A stretch of DNA of 64,000 nt from Flavobacteriales bacterium (GTDB taxonomy: Bacteria > Bacteroidota > Bacteroidia > Flavobacteriales > Flavobacteriaceae): contig JALWTX010000008.1 of assembly GCA_026993355.1 (NCBI GenBank), forward strand, positions 62,001 through 126,000. Reading direction: 5' to 3'. Below are positions 16,975 to 25,941 of this stretch, in pieces; within the stretch, counting starts at the first letter, position 1; each line of letters starts with the position of its first letter. Position numbers and translations under genes: made by a program. The notes under the pieces are model-generated. The model worked only from the letters and a program-made list of their open reading frames with translations, was not told where the DNA came from and did no database searches.

Positions 16975-17510
16975 AATCTATCTTTTATGGGTTTTGCCGG
17001 CGAACCGATACATACTTTATTCTCGGGTAAAGAGTGGAATACACTACTTCTTGCGCCAACAACTACGTTTTTTTCTATAGTAATGCCCGGTGCTACAAAA
17101 ACATCAGTGGCTATCCAACAGCCGTCTTTTATGACTATTTTTTTTGCAAAAATATCAAATTTTGGACTGTGCATATCATGTGTACCTGTACAAATATAGG
17201 ATTTTTGGGAGATGACGGTATTTTTACCAATTTCAATTTCGCCTAAGCTATATAGAGTCACCTCATCACCTATCCAGCAATAATCACCAATTTTAATTTT
17301 CCAAGGGTAAGTAATTTTAGTACTTGGCCGGATAATTACTTTTTTACCTATTTCGGCCCCAAATAATCGCAATAGAAATCTGCGCCAAGTATAGGCAAAT
17401 TGTGGTGAAAGCCGGAATAATGTGGCTTGCACAAACCACCACAGTTGAACGATTATAGCGTTTTTTCCTCTGAAATTTTCGGGTAATTTAAATTGTTTTA
17501 GATCTTGCAT
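16971..17510 (-). CDS. WcaF-type colanic-acid-like acetyltransferase (hexapeptide repeat)
   Basis: A 179-residue left-handed beta-helix acyltransferase. The hexapeptide repeats run from about residue 55 to 165 (IGKKVIIRPSTKITYPWKIK, IGDYCWIGDEVTLY, IEIGKNTVISQKSYICTGTH, VVVGARSSVF, IGSPAKPI). The catalytic His is expected in CTGTHDMHSP. The N-terminal about 45 residues carry a hydrophobic stretch (IVQLWWFVQATLFRLSPQFA) typical of WcaF. It probably O-acetylates a sugar of the exported repeat unit using acetyl-CoA. It sits 8 bases after the GT4 gene and overlaps the WcaI-type gene, so it forms part of one transcript. Confidence 0.88.
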   Translation of the reverse strand: MQDLKQFKLPENFRGKNAIIVQLWWFVQATLFRLSPQFAYTWRRFLLRLFGAEIGKKVIIRPSTKITYPWKIKIGDYCWIGDEVTLYSLGEIEIGKNTVISQKSYICTGTHDMHSPKFDIFAKKIVIKDGCWIATDVFVAPGITIEKNVVVGARSSVFHSLPENKVCIGSPAKPIKDRF

Positions 17511-17518
17511 TTTAAGGA

Positions 17519-18601
17519 CTATTTTTTAAGAATATTTTCATATAGGGCTTTCCAGTCTTTTAGTCTATTTTGCCATGAATAATTATTAATAACAAAGTTA
17601 TGCAGTTTAATACCATTATGGATTCTTTCTTCTATGGACCAATTTGTTACTTTATTTAGCGCATTTATTAATTCTTCTATTTTCGGATTGATCAAGATAC
17701 CACCATTGTCATTCCACTTTGGATTAAGACCGGTTTGATAGGTTGTGATAACCGGTGTCTTAAAAATAGCCGCTTCGAGATTTACCATTCCCACCACCTC
17801 AGAATGTGATGGTGCTACAAAAACAAAAGCATTGGCATATAATTGATTTTTTACCTCTCCCGTCACAAGTCCTAAAAATTCCACTTTATCGGCGAGATTA
17901 TATTCTTCAACTAATTTTTCTAATTCTTTTTTATAGGGAGTAAAACCACCTGCTATTTTTAATTTCCATCCGGTATTATTTATCTTCGAAAAAGATTTTA
18001 TTAAAAGATCAATCCCTTTTTTTGGATCCAATCTTCCTAAAAATAAAATATATTTTTCGTTTAAGTTAGGGGGGATCTCTTTAAAATTATTTTGGTCAAT
18101 TAAATTTGGAATTTCAATAATATTAGAGTTTTGAAACAATTTTTTTAAATTATTTTTTTCATTAAAGGTAATAGCATGAATTGCATCAGCTTTTGAAAAA
18201 ACAGGTTTTGACAGTAAATTAAAATAAATCTTTTTCTTTAATTTACTTTTGTTCCATAAAAAAGGTTCATACATCCCATGTGGGGTCAATAGGAAAGGAA
18301 TTTGGTGCTGAATTGCAAATTTGGCAGCTATGTATTGTGGATACATCCAGACCCCATGGATATGAATTATATCGATATTGTTTTTTATATAAATTTCATT
18401 CAATTCTTCTGCCCATTGTTTTGAATATAGCCATGGTTTACCGGTTTCTACTAAAAAAATTTCATCATCTTTTTCCTTTTTGGAAGAGAGGATATAAGAG
18501 TCTATATTAGCTTGATTTAGCTTTTGGTTCAATTCTTTTAAAACTGTGCGGATACCTCCACTATGGACTGAATAATCTTCCAAAACATGTAATATTTTCA
18601 T
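17519..18601 (-). CDS. GT4 family glycosyltransferase
   Basis: A 360-residue GT-B transferase. The N-terminal domain starts KILHVLEDYSVHSGGIRTVL with the glycine-rich acceptor loop. The inter-domain region has DIIHIHGVWMYPQYIAAKFA and LTPHGMYEPFLW. The C-terminal domain carries ILFLGRLDPKKGIDLLIKSF and the donor-site EX7E-like segment FVAPSHSEVVGMVNLEAAIF. It should transfer a sugar from a nucleotide donor to the growing repeat unit; donor and linkage are not predictable. A TATCTTTG box at 18634-18641 lies 33 bases upstream, so this gene may begin a second transcript within the polysaccharide cluster. Confidence 0.88.
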   Translation of the reverse strand: MKILHVLEDYSVHSGGIRTVLKELNQKLNQANIDSYILSSKKEKDDEIFLVETGKPWLYSKQWAEELNEIYIKNNIDIIHIHGVWMYPQYIAAKFAIQHQIPFLLTPHGMYEPFLWNKSKLKKKIYFNLLSKPVFSKADAIHAITFNEKNNLKKLFQNSNIIEIPNLIDQNNFKEIPPNLNEKYILFLGRLDPKKGIDLLIKSFSKINNTGWKLKIAGGFTPYKKELEKLVEEYNLADKVEFLGLVTGEVKNQLYANAFVFVAPSHSEVVGMVNLEAAIFKTPVITTYQTGLNPKWNDNGGILINPKIEELINALNKVTNWSIEERIHNGIKLHNFVINNYSWQNRLKDWKALYENILKK

Positions 18602-18633
18602 AGCTGTCGTTCAAAATTATTTTGGTTGAATTA

Positions 18634-18641
18634 CAAAGATA
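18634..18641 (-). promoter_or_regulatory. internal promoter -7 box TATCTTTG in the polysaccharide cluster
   Basis: In the 136-base gap between the ligase-like gene and the GT4 gene, TATCTTTG reads on the minus strand. A TTG lies 14 bases further upstream, shorter than the usual spacer, so only the -7 element is convincing. Confidence 0.5.
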
Positions 18642-18737
18642 AGATTTAAACAAAACAAAAGTTACATTTTTATTAAATGTTGTATTTTTACACCTGTTTA
18701 ATTTACTATAAATAGGTAGAAAAAAACATCAAACTAG

Positions 18738-19937
18738 TCAATTTAAAACTTTGGTTACCGGTTTAGTGTTGGCCATTAAAAAAATAATCAAAAAATAAAA
18801 CAATATAACGCCTGATTGCCTGTCGAGAATATTTTCAAATAGAAAATTAATAGAAAATAATAAAATTATGGCCGTAAGCAAATAATTTTTATTTTTATAG
18901 CTGATATATGTAATATAGGCGATGAAAAATAAAAAATATATTAAACCTAAGATGCCTGTTTTTAACCATATGTCAAAATATTGGTTATGTGAATTGTAAG
19001 TTTTTTGCAGTAGAAATTTACTTTTATTTATATAACAAGCATTTAAAATGTCTTGTGCATCACCGACACCATATCCAATTAACCAATTTTTTTTAATGGC
19101 TTTAATTGAACAATCTATTATGGCAATTCTATAACTATTGGAATAATTTGTGTTTACTTTATTATAGGTTTCGGGTTTTAATAATTCTTTCATTCGTCTG
19201 TTTGACATAAAAATCAGACTAATCATTATAAAAAAAGAAGCTAAGAGGAAGATTTTTTTCTTCCGCTGAATGTTGTTCCTGAAAAATATATAGACAAAAA
19301 ACAGAATCATTAAGGAAATAATCACACCTTTACTTGATAACATCAATAAGAAAATAGAATTTATGCCTAATAAAATTAATTGATAAGTTTTTTTTTCTTT
19401 GTTGTATAGATACAAGGTGAATAATATGGCAATAGCTAAAAATAACGAAGCATAAATCGGATGTTGTCCAATTAAGGGTAGTTTTTCAACAACAATTCTA
19501 TATTTGTTAGAATAAAAATTTTTGTAATAGGCCGTTTTATGGTCAAGGACAATGGCCAGCATTGAAAGCATAGAAAAAATAGTGGTAGAAAAAACAAATA
19601 ATCTTATAAATAATAGTTTTAACTTATTTTTTATTTGGTAATCAGGAGCCAATATAAAGAAAATTAAAGGGAGAACCAAAATAGATAAGCCTGTTTCAAG
19701 TTTTTTTAATGCAAATGGGATATTTGAAGTATAGCATAATGACATGAGATATAAAAAATATAAAAATGAATAAATGATGAATAATTTAAAATTGATCTTT
19801 TTCTTATCAAAAAAAGGAAGAGCTGCCAATAATAAAAGGATGACGGGAAGTCCTTTGATAGAATTGGGTATAATCGGGAAAAAGGCAAAAAATAACAATG
19901 CCCATTCAATAAACTTTCTTTTTAATCGTGTTGTCAT
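18738..19937 (-). CDS. O-antigen ligase/polymerase family membrane protein
   Basis: About 399 residues and ten or more transmembrane segments. Its large periplasmic loop before the C-terminal spans contains NWLIGYGVGDAQDILNACY and YNSHNQYFDIWLKTGILGLI. The NxWxGxGxG and SHNxY...TGxxG pattern is that of the Wzy_C/WaaL O-antigen ligase family. It probably joins or polymerises lipid-linked glycan in the periplasm. The longest frame starts at 19973 and overlaps the upstream Wzy gene by 68 bases; the ATG at 19937 (MTTRLKRK) gives the positive-inside first segment and a smaller overlap, so I chose it. Wzy and a ligase side by side suggest O-antigen or a surface-anchored polysaccharide. Confidence 0.82.
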   Translation of the reverse strand: MTTRLKRKFIEWALLFFAFFPIIPNSIKGLPVILLLLAALPFFDKKKINFKLFIIYSFLYFLYLMSLCYTSNIPFALKKLETGLSILVLPLIFFILAPDYQIKNKLKLLFIRLFVFSTTIFSMLSMLAIVLDHKTAYYKNFYSNKYRIVVEKLPLIGQHPIYASLFLAIAILFTLYLYNKEKKTYQLILLGINSIFLLMLSSKGVIISLMILFFVYIFFRNNIQRKKKIFLLASFFIMISLIFMSNRRMKELLKPETYNKVNTNYSNSYRIAIIDCSIKAIKKNWLIGYGVGDAQDILNACYINKSKFLLQKTYNSHNQYFDIWLKTGILGLIYFLFFIAYITYISYKNKNYLLTAIILLFSINFLFENILDRQSGVILFYFLIIFLMANTKPVTKVLN

Positions 19938-21219
19938 AAGCTTTTTTAAAAACAAATTTAACATTGAAGACATACACCATAAATACTAAAATTAAATAGG
20001 TGAGCAGTTCATCTGAAAATGGCATTCTGAAAAATAATAAGCCCATTATAAAAAGTATATAGTTAAAAACCGGACTATTATATTTAAAATATGATAGGAG
20101 GGATTCTGTCAGATAAAGAATTAAGGGTAATAAAAAAATACCCAAATAAGAAAAGTTCATATGCAGCTCGCCAAATATAGTTGTTACCAATGAAGCTGAA
20201 CCAAAAAAATCGGCTGTTATTTTGGTGATACTTTCCGGCTTATGTGCCCAAATCGAGCGAGGGACAAAATATACAAAAATTTTGAAATATGTGGCACCGT
20301 AAAGGCTTTTATCATAATGATTTATAATATTATATATTACGTTAAAATTTACAGATTCGGAAATGTTTAAAAAGAATGACGTGAGATTGGGGGGGTCTAA
20401 TCGTACAGCTCTGGCAAAGGTGTTTTTAAAAACCTCAAAAGTAGGTATTCCTTTTGCAAAAAGTGGTACCCTCATATGTCTGAATAGAGAGGCAAAATAA
20501 CCTATATAATAAATGAGTGGTACCAGAAAGGGTAAGCTAATCAAAATTTTTAAGGGATATCTTTTTAAAAAAATTAAACCTATAATTACAAAGGTAGAAA
20601 ATAGATATATTCTGTTTCCTGACACAATCATATCAAACAAAGTAAAACTAATGATATATAATAAGAATAGTTTAAAATTTAGTTTACCACTGGTCCATAA
20701 ATAAATAATACTTGAAATAATTAAAATTTTTGCTGCATTTATAACAAATAAAAGTAAGATTGCCAAGGCGCCGTTTTTAACCATAAATGAATATCGTGCT
20801 TCATACCAATTGCCCCCTTTTAAAAGTCCCGAACCAACTAAAATAATGAATAAGGAAGCAAAATATACAATGAAATATTGTTTTAACTTTGGGGTAAATG
20901 CTTTATTTTTTTTGTAGTCTCTTACCTTAAAAAAATACAGATAAAAAATTAAAGAAAAGATATATGAAATTAGGATTAATGAGGCTTTGGTGTCTTTTTT
21001 TAAAAAAACATCTGTCAATGTAGTAATGCCAAAATCTGTTTTGACTAGATTGACTTTTCCCGTCAAAAGCAAAATGCCAACCGGAATAAAAATAAAATAT
21101 AACACCCCAAATGCCAAGCCTAATTTAAAAGTAAAGCCTTTATGAAAAAGCGTTTTGAATAAAAAATTTAGCAATAAGAAAAATGCCATTGTGAATAATA
21201 TGTAGATCGTAATAATCAT
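19906..21219 (-). CDS. wzy: oligosaccharide repeat-unit polymerase (Wzy-like)
   Basis: A 437-residue polytopic inner-membrane protein with about twelve hydrophobic segments and few conserved residues, as is normal for Wzy polymerases. The central periplasmic loop contains RHMRVPLFAKGIPTFEVFK and a late YFVPRSIWAHKPESITK motif. The PRxxWxxKP pattern is common in the O-antigen/oligosaccharide polymerase (OAPol-like) group. It should link undecaprenyl-bound repeat units into a chain. It overlaps the GT4 gene upstream by 4 bases and the ligase-like gene downstream, so it is tightly coupled. Codon and word composition is more AT-rich than the flanking gmd/fcl genes, typical of the variable centre of such loci. 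Confidence 0.8.
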   Translation of the reverse strand: MIITIYILFTMAFFLLLNFLFKTLFHKGFTFKLGLAFGVLYFIFIPVGILLLTGKVNLVKTDFGITTLTDVFLKKDTKASLILISYIFSLIFYLYFFKVRDYKKNKAFTPKLKQYFIVYFASLFIILVGSGLLKGGNWYEARYSFMVKNGALAILLLFVINAAKILIISSIIYLWTSGKLNFKLFLLYIISFTLFDMIVSGNRIYLFSTFVIIGLIFLKRYPLKILISLPFLVPLIYYIGYFASLFRHMRVPLFAKGIPTFEVFKNTFARAVRLDPPNLTSFFLNISESVNFNVIYNIINHYDKSLYGATYFKIFVYFVPRSIWAHKPESITKITADFFGSASLVTTIFGELHMNFSYLGIFLLPLILYLTESLLSYFKYNSPVFNYILFIMGLLFFRMPFSDELLTYLILVFMVYVFNVKFVFKKAYDNTIKKKVY

Positions 21220-22274
21220 TTTATTAAATCAATAAAAGTTTCAGCCATTGCCTCTACCGAATAGTTTTTTTGGCAAAAATCGACAATTTTTTCCCGTTTT
21301 TTCAGCCACTCTTCTCTCGATTGGTATATCGATTGTAATTTTTGAGCAAAGTCATCCATATCATCCGTCTTAAAAAACAGCGCATTTTCGCCTTCTCTCA
21401 CCGCTTCAATTTCGGGGGAATGATTTTCATCTTTTGATATAAGCATCGGTACACCAAATCCCAAACTTTGGATGATAGATAATCCCACATAACCCGGTGA
21501 AACACTAAATAATGCCTCATGATAGAGTTCTTTTAAGGTGTTATAATAACTGATATGGCCCAATAATTGAATGCGTTTGGCCAAATTATGCTTATTTATA
21601 TATTGCTGTATGTTTTCTTTTTCTTCGCCATCGCCTACTATAATGAGTTTGGCATCTTCCGGAATCAGATCTAAAGCATGATGGAAAGCCTTGACCAAAA
21701 AAAACACTTTTTTAGCCGCCACTAATCTGCCTATATAAATCAAATTTTTGGCGGATGTATTAGGTTTGCTTACCATGCTTTCACTTTTTAACAAAGCATT
21801 GGGTGCTGCCACAATATTTTTGTCCGGCATTTTTTCTTGCAATTCTTTTTTTTGCCGGTGCGTGTAAACAATGATTTTGTCCCCCAATTTACGCATCCAA
21901 TGCCGCAAAATATCACTTTTAGCCTGTTTGCCGTTCCGGGGCCATGCATGTCCCCACAATACAGTTGGTTTAGATAGTATTTTTCTGATGATTAAAAATA
22001 ACCAATTTGACAAAATTCTCGGATTCATTTCTAAAACAACCACATCATTTTTAAAAAGCAAATGCCAAATTTTAGTTTGAAATAAGAATTTACGCTTCAA
22101 TAAAAAGTGATTATTTACTTCTTTATAAAGTTTTGATTGGGTTTTGATGCTTGCTTCAAAACTTTCATTGCCGGCATATAATTCAAACCGGTCTTTTAAA
22201 ATATCTTTTAATCTTTCATAAAATAGATTTCTATAATCCGGTGCAGCCGTTTGTATGATAATTAATTTTTTCAT
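21216..22274 (-). CDS. GT4 family glycosyltransferase
   Basis: A 352-residue GT-B glycosyltransferase. The N-terminal domain begins LIIIQTAAPDYRNLFYERL, and PTVLWGHAWPRNGKQAKSDI marks the acceptor side. The C-terminal half has LIYIGRLVAAKKVFFLVKAF, AKLIIVGDGEEKENIQQYI and the donor-site segment FSVSPGYVGLSIIQSLGFGV. It transfers a sugar during assembly of the repeat unit on the cytoplasmic face; the sugar is not predictable, though GDP-fucose is made by the two genes at the head of the operon. It overlaps wzy by 4 bases and lies 12 bases after the flippase gene. Confidence 0.85.
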   Translation of the reverse strand: MKKLIIIQTAAPDYRNLFYERLKDILKDRFELYAGNESFEASIKTQSKLYKEVNNHFLLKRKFLFQTKIWHLLFKNDVVVLEMNPRILSNWLFLIIRKILSKPTVLWGHAWPRNGKQAKSDILRHWMRKLGDKIIVYTHRQKKELQEKMPDKNIVAAPNALLKSESMVSKPNTSAKNLIYIGRLVAAKKVFFLVKAFHHALDLIPEDAKLIIVGDGEEKENIQQYINKHNLAKRIQLLGHISYYNTLKELYHEALFSVSPGYVGLSIIQSLGFGVPMLISKDENHSPEIEAVREGENALFFKTDDMDDFAQKLQSIYQSREEWLKKREKIVDFCQKNYSVEAMAETFIDLIK

Positions 22275-22286
22275 TCTCCGGATTTT

Positions 22287-23525
22287 TTAAAGTTTTTTAA
22301 AATAATAATTTGCCATCAACAAGATGGACAATTCTGCCAAAACAACTGCAACAGCCACTCCGTAAATACCAAACAAATAAGCACCTGCCACAGCTAAAAT
22401 AAAATTGATAACACCACCGGTTACCATGGGGATCATTCGATAATTATATTTTTTTAAAGCCGGGAAAGCAAGTGAGACATACATCATATTTAAAGCAGCA
22501 AAAAAGGCGATTAATCCCAATATTCTAAAAACATTACTATAGCTTGTAATTACTTTGTTGTTATAGACTATGTTTAAAATAAGATTGGCAAATATAAAAA
22601 TCAAAAGGAAAATCAGCAAACCTGATAAAGCCACCGGTTTTTTGAGGTATTCTATAAATTGTATGATTTTTTCTTTGGGTTTTGATGCCAACCAAGGAAA
22701 CATAGCTTGATACAAAGGGGTGTAAAGTGTTTTGAATGCCATTACCAGTTTTTCCATGCTCGAATAGATACCGGCCATTTCATCTCCGCCGATTAAACCT
22801 AAAATAAAAGTATTGCCGGACGTATAAATACTGGTCGCAAAGTTTGAGGCAATTAAACTTTTATTTTCACCAAAAAAACTTTTCATAACGGACTTTTGCG
22901 GCTTAATGTAATGGATATATCGCAAACTTATCAAAAATCCCAAAGTGCCGGCAATCAAAAAACCAAGACTATTTAAAACCGGAACAAAAATATATTGCGC
23001 CGGCGATTTGATGAATAGAAATATGGCAATGGCAAATATGATCTTTGCCAAAACATTCATTAAGGTGATAACTTTCATTTTTTCAATACCTTGGAAAAAC
23101 CAAGCCGGAAAAATATTTTGACCTATGACCACACCAAAGCTTAAAAGAAAAACCTGCCTTTCAGATTGCAATTTAGGCACTATGAGTGTCAATAGGTACA
23201 AAATGATAAAACTGATAAATAATAAGATAAGTTTGGTGTAAAAAACATTCCAATAAAAAGCTGACAATTTTTTTTTGTCGTTTCGTATAATGGACACTTC
23301 TCTTGTGGCACTGATATTAAAGCCAAAATCGACAAAAATATTCATAAAAACCATAAGCGAACCCGCCATCATCACCACCCCGTATTTTTCAAGATGAAGC
23401 GTTCTAACCAAATAAGGAAAGGTAATAAGCGGCAAAATAAAATTAGTGCCTTGTATTAAAAGTAAGTAAATATAATTACTCAATACTTTATTGTCCTTTC
23501 TGCTTTCCTTTATTTTTTTTATCAA
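22287..23525 (-). CDS. wzx: oligosaccharide flippase (Wzx-like, MATE/MVF fold)
   Basis: A 412-residue membrane protein with twelve predicted transmembrane segments. It opens with the family's typical LSNYIYLLLIQGTNFILPLI and PYLVRTLHLEKYGVVMMAGS, the PST/Wzx signature in the first two helices. It should flip undecaprenyl-pyrophosphate-linked repeat units to the periplasmic face. It starts 3 bases after fcl and is followed by a glycosyltransferase and the polymerase, the standard Wzx/Wzy order. Substrate specificity cannot be read from sequence. Confidence 0.88.
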   Translation of the reverse strand: MIKKIKESRKDNKVLSNYIYLLLIQGTNFILPLITFPYLVRTLHLEKYGVVMMAGSLMVFMNIFVDFGFNISATREVSIIRNDKKKLSAFYWNVFYTKLILLFISFIILYLLTLIVPKLQSERQVFLLSFGVVIGQNIFPAWFFQGIEKMKVITLMNVLAKIIFAIAIFLFIKSPAQYIFVPVLNSLGFLIAGTLGFLISLRYIHYIKPQKSVMKSFFGENKSLIASNFATSIYTSGNTFILGLIGGDEMAGIYSSMEKLVMAFKTLYTPLYQAMFPWLASKPKEKIIQFIEYLKKPVALSGLLIFLLIFIFANLILNIVYNNKVITSYSNVFRILGLIAFFAALNMMYVSLAFPALKKYNYRMIPMVTGGVINFILAVAGAYLFGIYGVAVAVVLAELSILLMANYYFKKL

Positions 23526-23528
23526 AAC

Positions 23529-24647
23529 TTATTGTTTTAAATACCACTCGTAAATTTTGGCTATACCTTCTTCCAGTTCAATACGATGTTTCCAACCCAA
23601 TTGGTTCAATTTTGATGGATCGGTCAGTTTGACCAATGTACCATCGGGTTTTTGGGTATTAAAATAAAAATCGCCTTTAAATCCGAGAATATCCTTAATT
23701 AAATAAGCCACATCTTTTATGGAAATGTCTTTACCCGTGCCGATATTGATATGTGTATTGCGTATTTCGGGTGTAAATCGTTTAGGATCAATATTATCTA
23801 TACCAAATTGTTGTTTGACCACATCTTTAAAATCGATATTTTCCATTAAAAATACACAGGCATCCGCCATATCTTCCGACCATAAAAATTCTCTTCTGGG
23901 TGTGCCGCTACCCCATATTTCAATGGCGACTTTATCTTGTTTTTTTTCAATACCGTATTTAGACAGGACAGCCAAAATTTCTGCTTCACTTGCTTGCTCA
24001 CCAATCGATTCGACCGGCAATTTTTTCAAATCTTTTCTAATGGCTTTCCAGTCATTGTTTTCCAGTGCTTTTCCCAAGTGTATTTTACGAATCAAAGCCG
24101 GCAATACATGCGATTTTTCCAAATCGAAATTATCATTCGGCCCATATAAATTGGTCGGCATGACCGATAAAAAATTGGTATTATATTGCAAATTATAACT
24201 TTCAACCATTTTTATACCGGCAATTTTGGCAATGGCATAAGGTTCATTGGTATATTCCAACGGACCGGTCAGCAAGCTGTCTTCGGGCATAGGTTGCGGC
24301 GCTTCCTTCGGATAGATACAAGTGCTGCCTAAGAACAATAATTTTTTCACCTTGTGCCGGTAGCTTTGATGAATGACATTATTTTGAATCATCAAATTTT
24401 GATAGATAAAATCGGCGCGTTGCAAATGATTGGCCATAATCCCGCCCACTTTGGCTGCTGCCAAAAAAACATATTCCGGTTGTTCGGTTTTAAAAAACTG
24501 TTCTACCGCAATACTGTCCGTTAAATCCAGTTCTTTATGCGTTTTTAAAATAAGATTTTTGTAGCCTTTTTGTTTCAAGGTTTTAACCAAGGCACTACCG
24601 ACCAATCCGGTATGTCCGGCTACGTATATGCGCGCTTTCTTTTCCAT
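23529..24647 (-). CDS. fcl: GDP-L-fucose synthase
   Basis: Fcl (WcaG) converts GDP-4-keto-6-deoxymannose to GDP-L-fucose with NADPH. The 372-residue protein has the Rossmann start [17 protein letters not shown], the catalytic serine in LGSTCIYP, and the catalytic YxxxK in [11 protein letters not shown]. It is about 50 residues longer than the E. coli enzyme because of a charged insert around residues 185-235 ([20 protein letters not shown] and onward). This insert also occurs in other Bacteroidota fucose synthases as I recall. It follows gmd, sharing one base (the A of the gmd stop), and so works directly downstream in the same pathway. Confidence 0.94.
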   Translation of the reverse strand: MEKKARIYVAGHTGLVGSALVKTLKQKGYKNLILKTHKELDLTDSIAVEQFFKTEQPEYVFLAAAKVGGIMANHLQRADFIYQNLMIQNNVIHQSYRHKVKKLLFLGSTCIYPKEAPQPMPEDSLLTGPLEYTNEPYAIAKIAGIKMVESYNLQYNTNFLSVMPTNLYGPNDNFDLEKSHVLPALIRKIHLGKALENNDWKAIRKDLKKLPVESIGEQASEAEILAVLSKYGIEKKQDKVAIEIWGSGTPRREFLWSEDMADACVFLMENIDFKDVVKQQFGIDNIDPKRFTPEIRNTHINIGTGKDISIKDVAYLIKDILGFKGDFYFNTQKPDGTLVKLTDPSKLNQLGWKHRIELEEGIAKIYEWYLKQ

Positions 24648-25765
24648 TATTCAAAATTTCGAGGGATCTTATAACCGTTGTCTTTTAGCAATTTTTCCTT
24701 TTTTATCAATTCTAAATCGGAAAAAGTCATTTCTTTTATTAAGTCATCTAAACTATATTCCGGCTCCCAACCGAGTTTTTCTCTGGCTTTGCTATAATCC
24801 CCAATTAACAAATCTACTTCTGTTGGTCTAAAATAGCGTTCATCCACTTTGATGACGGTTTTGCCTTCCGGTAGTTGATATTCGGGCTGATGGCATTTTT
24901 TCACTCTCCCGACTTCATCAATACCTTCGCCTTTAAATTCGAGTTCAATTCCTAAATTTTCAAAAACTTTACGGGCGAAATCTCTGACGGTTGTAGTCAT
25001 GCCCGTTGCAATTACCCAATCATCGGGTTGGTCATGTTGCAAAATCATCCACATCATCCGCACATAATCTTTGGCATGTCCCCAGTCTCTTTTGGCATCT
25101 AAGTTGCCAAGGTATAGTGTATCTTGCAGCCCTAATATAATTTTTGCGGCGGCTCTGGTTATTTTACGGCTGACAAATGTCTCTCCCCGCAAAGGCGATT
25201 CATGATTAAATAAGATGCCGTTAGAAGCAAACATGTTATAGGCTTCGCGATAGTTAACGGTAATCCAATAAGCATAGAGTTTGGCTACGGCATAAGGACT
25301 GCGCGGGTAAAAAGGGGTTTTCTCCGACTGTGGCATCTCTTGCACTTTGCCAAAAAGTTCTGAGGTAGAAGCTTGATAAATTTTGGTTTTACCGGTCAGT
25401 CCTAAAATTCTGACGGCTTCTAAAATCCGTAAAGTGCCAAGCGCATCCGTATCAGCTGTATATTCCGGCATTTCAAAAGAAACTTGCACATGACTCATCG
25501 CCCCCAAATTGTAAATTTCATCGGGTTGCACTTCTTGAATAATTCTGATAAGATTAGTGCTGTCGGTTAAATCACCATAATGTAAAATAAAATTTCTGTC
25601 CGGCTGATGCGGATCTTCGTATAAATGGTCTATCCGGTCGGTATTAAATAAAGAGGAGCGTCTTTTAATCCCATGAACTTCATAGCCTTTTTTGAGCAAA
25701 AATTCACTCAAATAGGCGCCGTCTTGTCCGGTAACGCCCGTAATCAGTGCTTTCTTTTTTTTCAC
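24647..25765 (-). CDS. gmd: GDP-mannose 4,6-dehydratase
   Basis: Gmd converts GDP-D-mannose to GDP-4-keto-6-deoxy-D-mannose, the first step to GDP-L-fucose. The 372-residue product has the NADP-binding [19 protein letters not shown], the catalytic Thr/Ser-Glu region [18 protein letters not shown], YxxxK in [12 protein letters not shown], and the substrate-binding [19 protein letters not shown]. Length and motifs are canonical. The start codon is GTG at 25765, directly before [18 protein letters not shown] box lies 25 bases upstream. It is the first gene of the polysaccharide operon, so fucose or a derived 6-deoxyhexose is very likely part of the glycan. Confidence 0.96.
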   Translation of the reverse strand: MKKKKALITGVTGQDGAYLSEFLLKKGYEVHGIKRRSSLFNTDRIDHLYEDPHQPDRNFILHYGDLTDSTNLIRIIQEVQPDEIYNLGAMSHVQVSFEMPEYTADTDALGTLRILEAVRILGLTGKTKIYQASTSELFGKVQEMPQSEKTPFYPRSPYAVAKLYAYWITVNYREAYNMFASNGILFNHESPLRGETFVSRKITRAAAKIILGLQDTLYLGNLDAKRDWGHAKDYVRMMWMILQHDQPDDWVIATGMTTTVRDFARKVFENLGIELEFKGEGIDEVGRVKKCHQPEYQLPEGKTVIKVDERYFRPTEVDLLIGDYSKAREKLGWEPEYSLDDLIKEMTFSDLELIKKEKLLKDNGYKIPRNFE

Positions 25766-25790
25766 TTATGCGTAGTTTTAAACTAAAGGT

Positions 25791-25798
25791 CAAATTTA
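25791..25798 (-). promoter_or_regulatory. promoter -7 box TAAATTTG of the polysaccharide operon
   Basis: TAAATTTG on the minus strand lies 25 bases before the GTG start of gmd, the first gene of the operon. No clear -33 element is seen. Confidence 0.5.
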
Positions 25799-25941
25799 GT
25801 TAAATAAACTGATTTATTTATCTAATATTGTTCAACTTAAAAAGTTATTTATAATAGGAGTCAGTTTTTGTGCAAAATAACAAATCTTTAACACACTAAA
25901 AATTAATTTCGATGTATTTTTGTTTAATAAAAGTAAATTCT

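Noticed and set aside
23719-24198. 159-codon open frame antisense to fcl
   Set aside because: It is a shadow of the conserved GDP-fucose synthase gene and has no independent support.
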